Shown: positions 7,489 to 10,207 of the stretch, piece after piece | Layout of the letters: the number at the start of each line of letters is the position of its first letter | How positions within the stretch are numbered: the first letter of the stretch is position 1 | Source: Desulfobacteraceae bacterium | GTDB lineage: Bacteria > Desulfobacterota > Desulfobacteria > Desulfobacterales > Desulfobacteraceae | DNA: 10,207 nt | Assembly: GCA_022712835.1 (NCBI GenBank) | Contig: JAFLJU010000201.1 | Location: 1 to 10,207 of the forward strand | Reading direction: 5' to 3' | Notes under the pieces: generated by a model | Told to the model about the DNA's origin: nothing | The model's database searches: none | The model's input: only the letters and a program-made list of their open reading frames with translations | Program-made: the position numbers and the translations under genes

Positions 7489-8388
7489 TCATTTTCGGGG
7501 AATAAACCATCCATTATCTTCTATTACCTGCCCTTCTTCCATTAGAAGGGCCAGGTTTTCCCGGACCATATTGCCCTCAAAGATGTTCTGCACGGTCAGA
7601 TCCATGAATTTATTATGGTAAAACGGGGAAAACGCAAGAATCTGGGCCAGGGTTTTCCCCTGGCCCAGACACTCCAGAATTTCTAATTTCTGGCGGTCAA
7701 AGGCCTGGAGAAAAGCTGTAAAATGGTGTGATGCATCCCCTTCAACGGGTGGGCGGTGGGAAGAACAGACCCGCGTGTAGGGCAAATCCATCACTTGGTG
7801 CACGCTATTAACAAAGGCCTTGATACTGCCGCAAGGATTCCCGTACCAGGGCCCGAAGGAAGAAAAATCAATATCCGTGGTGATCAGGGTTCCGGACACA
7901 TGATCCAGAAAACAATAATGATCGTAATAATGCCCTGGGGTATGAATGGCCTGGATACGGGCGGTACCGATATCAAATACATCCTTGTCCCCAAACCGCT
8001 GGTCCGGCTCCCCCAGAGGCACAATACCAAGGGGCTTCCCAATATTTTCGACCCAGTGACGCCCGGACTCAGCATCCCCGGTATACTGGATGCCCAGTTT
8101 TTCCATGTTCTGGACCGCATCCCCGGTCTCCCGGGGAAGCAACAGCCGCCGGTCTTTAAGCATATGCCAGCTCCGAATATGGTCCGGGTGGGAATGGGAG
8201 ATCACCAAGGTGTCGATGTGAAAGCACTGGTCGATCTCCTGCATCAGTTCGTCTCCGAGGCCGGCATCAATGAGGATGGTTTGATCCCCTTTAAATACAA
8301 ACCCGTTGCAAAAGGGAAACCGCCCGTTCATGGGCGCCTGGATAAAATATACATGGTCGGTCAGGGCTTTTATATGCGGATGAATCAC
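7489..8388 (-). CDS. MBL-fold metallohydrolase with C-terminal winged-helix-like domain
   Basis: Counted from the GTG at 8386-8388, the protein has 299 residues and no signal peptide, so it is cytosolic. It has the metallo-beta-lactamase fold signature: ILIDAGLG, then HSHPDH at 65-70, the HxHxDH metal motif. TPGH follows (H153), then TTDID with candidate metal aspartates D172 and D174, and SSHRPP (H211). The last ~80 residues resemble the winged-helix tail of LACTB2-like hydrolases, ending in VIEDNGWFIPRK. Members cleave esters, thioesters or phosphoesters, some on RNA or glutathione conjugates; the substrate here cannot be read from sequence. The frame is open further up to a TTG at 8439, but I prefer the GTG. 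It has AGGA eight bases upstream (8397-8400) and lies downstream of a candidate promoter that would otherwise fall inside the gene. The gene is separated from its neighbours on both sides. Confidence 0.85.
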   Translation of the reverse strand: MIHPHIKALTDHVYFIQAPMNGRFPFCNGFVFKGDQTILIDAGLGDELMQEIDQCFHIDTLVISHSHPDHIRSWHMLKDRRLLLPRETGDAVQNMEKLGIQYTGDAESGRHWVENIGKPLGIVPLGEPDQRFGDKDVFDIGTARIQAIHTPGHYYDHYCFLDHVSGTLITTDIDFSSFGPWYGNPCGSIKAFVNSVHQVMDLPYTRVCSSHRPPVEGDASHHFTAFLQAFDRQKLEILECLGQGKTLAQILAFSPFYHNKFMDLTVQNIFEGNMVRENLALLMEEGQVIEDNGWFIPRK

Positions 8389-8427
8389 TTGACTATTCCT
8401 GGTTGCGGTTTTTGGTATCGGTCGCAC

Positions 8428-8455
8428 ATTCTGGCACAAACAGCCAAAGTATCAA
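8428..8455 (-). promoter_or_regulatory. Candidate promoter for the MBL hydrolase
   Basis: TTGATA (8450-8455) and CAGAAT (8428-8433) on the minus strand are 16 bases apart, matching five and four of six consensus positions. Transcription would start near 8420, about 30 bases before the preferred GTG start at 8388, which supports that start over the upstream TTG. Confidence 0.4.
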
Positions 8456-8524
8456 GACTTTTTCCCGATGCCTGTCACATTCAGCTGAAAAACCCCATCA
8501 ATCTCCCAAAAGGACTGGACAAGT

Positions 8525-8869
8525 TTAAATATTGCCTGCATACTCCACAAGATCCATTAACTTGTTCTGGTATTCATCTTCTAACACCTGCTCAAGGCCC
8601 TCAATAATAGGCAGCATCTCCTTTTGCACCTTCTGTTGGATCTGCGGCAGAAGTTGAAAAGAAAAATGCAGGGCTTTTTTTCCAACCGGGTCGGAATAAA
8701 ATTTATACAAAACCTCAAGCTCCTCTTTGGAAAAATGTTCGCTGAAAATCTGGGTATTGTACTTGCCAATCATGGCGACCAGATCCAAACGCTCATTAAC
8801 CCACGCCTTTGCCCGCTTGACCATTTTCTCTTTGTATTGGCTAAACCGTTCCTTTATCTTTTCCATCAT
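8525..8869 (-). CDS. DUF2059-type small protein, apparently lacking a signal peptide
   Basis: The 114-residue product matches the core of DUF2059 proteins: HFSKEELEVLYKFYSDPVGKKAL at about 45-67, given here as HFSKEELEVL then FYSDPVGKK. It is followed by a helical region rich in Q, K and E. DUF2059 members have no assigned function and are usually exported proteins of 150-200 residues with a signal peptide and more sequence before this motif. Here the start is a tandem ATG (8864-8869) without a clear ribosome site, and an in-frame TAG lies four codons upstream. The protein is therefore short at the N-terminus and probably cytosolic, or else a decayed gene that lost its export signal. It is followed after 136 bases by the MBL hydrolase, which has its own candidate promoter, so the two need not be an operon. 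Confidence 0.65.
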   Translation of the reverse strand: MMEKIKERFSQYKEKMVKRAKAWVNERLDLVAMIGKYNTQIFSEHFSKEELEVLYKFYSDPVGKKALHFSFQLLPQIQQKVQKEMLPIIEGLEQVLEDEYQNKLMDLVEYAGNI

Positions 8870-8991
8870 TGTCTGCGGCTATAGATTCACATTTTAAAGG
8901 ACAAGACCCTGACCTGTCTTGGATTCAATAACGCCATAGTCATCAGCCCCTCTGAACATGTACAATTATTTTCCTCTATAGTAATACCTTG

Positions 8992-9021
8992 AAATGGCTG
9001 GTGATATGCTCCCAGCCATTT
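8992..9021. repeat. Perfect 10-base inverted repeat between DUF2059 gene and toxin-antitoxin pair
   Basis: aaatggctgg at 8992-9001 and ccagccattt at 9012-9021 are exact inverse complements around a 10-base loop. It lies in the gap between divergent genes. No T-run follows on either strand, so it is not a standard terminator. It may be a protein-binding site or mRNA structure, or a relic of a mobile element end. A second, shorter stem (caagac 8902-8907, gtcttg 8916-8921) is nearby. Confidence 0.55.
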
Positions 9022-9098
9022 GGCACATGGAAGACCTCATTCTGAGTTTGTCGGCATTGAGCCCCAGGCAACTCAGCTTTATCGTTATGTGTAAAAGT

Positions 9099-9127
9099 TT
9101 GACAATGCGTACGGAATGGCGTACCTT
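9099..9127 (+). promoter_or_regulatory. Candidate promoter and operator of the toxin-antitoxin operon
   Basis: TTGACA at 9099-9104 is a perfect -35 box. With a 17-base spacer the -10 would be TACCTT (9122-9127), a weak match. Two copies of gcgtac (9107-9112 and 9119-9124), 12 bases apart, lie in the spacer and -10. YefM-type antitoxins bind sites with a TGTACA core, so these GTAC repeats are plausible autoregulatory operators; this is inferred. Confidence 0.4.
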
Positions 9128-9154
9128 GTATGCAAACAAAATTAAAGGTGCAAC

Positions 9155-9397
9155 ATGGCAACATTATCTGCAACGGAAGCAAGAAAAAATTTATACCGAC
9201 TAATTGATGAAACTTCAGCTACACATGAACCCATTACAATTACCGGTAAGCGTGGAAATGCTGTCCTTATCTCAGAAAGTGATTGGAGAGCAATCCAAGA
9301 AACATTGTTCCTTGTAAATATACCTGGAATGAGAGAGTCTATAATTGAAGGGTTTAAAACTCCCATTGAAGATTGCTCCGGGGATCTGGACTGGTGA
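9155..9397 (+). CDS. YefM/Phd-family antitoxin
   Basis: This 80-residue protein is the antitoxin half of a type II toxin-antitoxin pair. Its N-terminal domain reads ATLSATEARKNLYRLIDET, then HEPITITGKRGNAVLISESDW, the standard YefM/Phd layout in which the N-terminal part dimerises and binds DNA. The acidic C-terminal tail (IEDCSGDLDW) is the expected toxin-neutralising segment. The family represses its own operon, more strongly together with the toxin. The ATG at 9155 has AAAGG at 9144-9148 as ribosome site. The gene overlaps the toxin start by four bases (GTGA), and a candidate promoter with repeated GTAC cores lies just upstream. It appears intact. The pairing with a YoeB-like gene makes the assignment firm, though the exact gene name is not claimed. 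Confidence 0.9.
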   Translation: MATLSATEARKNLYRLIDETSATHEPITITGKRGNAVLISESDWRAIQETLFLVNIPGMRESIIEGFKTPIEDCSGDLDW

Positions 9398-9657
9398 AGT
9401 GGCAGGTTATTTATACAAGGCAGGTTCAAAAAGATGCAAAAAAATTAGCAAGTTCTGGTCTCAAAAAAAAAGCACTTCCCTTAATTGATATACTTAAAGA
9501 AAATCCATTTCAAGTTCCACCACCTTATGAAAAATTAATTGGTGACTTATTGGGAGCATACTCTCGTAGAATCAATATACAGCATCGAATAGTTTACCAG
9601 ATACTTCGTGATAAAAAAGTTGTTAAAGTTCTTCGAATGTGGACACACTACGAATAA
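9394..9657 (+). CDS. YoeB/Txe-family mRNA interferase toxin
   Basis: From the GTG at 9394-9396 the protein has 87 residues. YoeB family toxins bind the ribosome and cut mRNA in the A site. Aligned by eye with E. coli YoeB, the key positions are kept: E46 (PYEKL), R59 (YSRRI), R65 (HRIVY) and the terminal H85-Y86 (THYE), equivalent to H83 and Y84. The segment GAYSRRINIQHRIVY is characteristic. The open frame reaches back to 9373, but the GTG overlapping the antitoxin stop fits the usual coupled arrangement and the family length of 84-90 residues. No frameshift or lost catalytic residue is seen, so the toxin is predicted active. The gene ends 13 bases before the kinase fragment, which suggests the pair sits at a recombination junction. 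Confidence 0.9.
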   Translation: MKWQVIYTRQVQKDAKKLASSGLKKKALPLIDILKENPFQVPPPYEKLIGDLLGAYSRRINIQHRIVYQILRDKKVVKVLRMWTHYE

Positions 9658-9670
9658 TTACACGTAACAA

Positions 9671-10202
9671 TTGGATAAGATTAAGCTGTTCAAATCTTTT
9701 TCCCAAGCCGACAGCTCAACCACCAGAAAATTTGGTGGTACCGGATTAGGCCTGACTATAAGTAAACGCTTAGTAGAAATGATGGATGGAAAAATCTGGG
9801 TGGAAAGCGAACCTGGAAAAGGGAGTCCCTTTATTTTTACGGCTTATTTTGGGCATGGTAATAAAGATGAAATTCTCGCTCGTGCATCACAAAAAGGATT
9901 AAACAAAAAAGCATTACGATCTATCCAGGGAGCGCACATCCTTTTGGTGGAAGACAATGAAATGAACCAGCAGGTTGCAAAAGAAATATTGGAAAATGCA
10001 GGCTTTATAATTACGATTGCTGAAGATGGGGAAAAAGCCCAAACCATGCAAGAAAATCATAGCTCAAATAAAAGAATATAAATGGGCGGATGACATTTTC
10101 CATGAAATTAAAAAACTCGATAAACACATCGGAAAGTATAAATTTAAAAAAGCAGTTTCAGATTTGGAAGACCTGATGGCTCTGATTCAAGATCAAGCCT
10201 GA
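9671..10202 (+). pseudogene. Hybrid histidine kinase relic (ATP-binding end, partial receiver, C-terminal tail)
   Basis: The first frame (9671-10081) begins abruptly inside an HATPase domain: [23 protein letters not shown] holds the F-box and G2 box. A TAA precedes it at 9665-9667, so the sensor region, phospho-histidine helix, N-box and G1 box are gone. A linker leads to a receiver start, [19 protein letters not shown], containing the acidic pair near VEDN. The frame then breaks just after AEDGEKA, before the phospho-aspartate site would appear. A second frame (10017-10202) carries WADDIFHEIKKLDKHIGKYKFKKAVSDLEDL, which resembles the short helical tail found after receivers in such kinases. 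So the gene lost its 5' two thirds and the middle of the receiver. It cannot signal as a kinase. The tail match is from memory and less certain. Confidence 0.75.
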
Positions 10203-10207
10203 AAAAG

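Noticed and set aside
7756..8607. A long plus-strand open frame (283 codons) opposite the MBL hydrolase
   Set aside because: It lies antisense to a gene with a clear metal-binding motif, has no recognisable domain, and runs past the end of that gene into the DUF2059 gene. It is a by-product of codon bias on the other strand.
8994..9203. Plus-strand frame of 69 codons upstream of and overlapping the antitoxin start
   Set aside because: It runs through the 10-base stem and the promoter region and overlaps the antitoxin in another frame. It has no recognisable motif or ribosome site.
1..10207. CRISPR array, tRNA, rRNA or phage defence cluster
   Set aside because: No regularly spaced repeats, no tRNA-like cloverleaf or rRNA segments were noticed, and apart from the toxin-antitoxin pair no defence-type domains were recognised by eye.

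Overview
The window looks like chromosomal DNA from a sulfate-reducing or related deltaproteobacterium (Desulfobacterota, Desulfobacteraceae-like). This rests on protein flavour (a double-Cache sensor kinase, a CxxCxxCC protein, remnants resembling RnfB/ferredoxin and hybrid kinases) and on moderate base composition. It is an inference, since no rRNA or marker gene is present.

Layout. Positions 1-464 (+) are the 3' end of an HrpB-type ATP-dependent helicase gene. Positions 465-1636 hold no intact gene. They contain a minus-strand ferredoxin/RnfB-like relic and a plus-strand IS1380-type transposase eroded to three collinear pieces. An intact YkgJ-type cysteine-cluster gene follows (1637-2278, +). 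Positions 2390-3388 are a second decay zone: a minus-strand ISAzo13-type transposase fragment abuts a plus-strand TniB/ExeA-like transposition ATPase that carries a frameshift. Positions 3547-7239 (-) are the main functional unit: a consensus-like sigma70 promoter, a LivJ-type periplasmic binding protein, and 15 bases later a large double-Cache/HAMP/PAS histidine kinase. Also on the minus strand are an MBL-fold hydrolase (7489-8388) and a small DUF2059-type gene (8525-8869). On the right, a YefM/YoeB-type toxin-antitoxin pair (9155-9657, +) sits directly against a decayed hybrid histidine kinase (9671-10202, +).

How the genes may work together. The binding protein and the kinase are probably co-transcribed. 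No permease, ABC ATPase or response regulator is present in the window, which suggests a sensing role rather than transport. The toxin and antitoxin genes overlap by four bases and are probably translationally coupled. The transposon relics and the truncated kinase show repeated insertion and deletion around a few conserved genes.

I see no CRISPR array, tRNA, rRNA or recognisable new defence system. The most unusual parts are the binding-protein/kinase operon, whose promoter almost touches its start codon, and the toxin-antitoxin/truncated-kinase junction.
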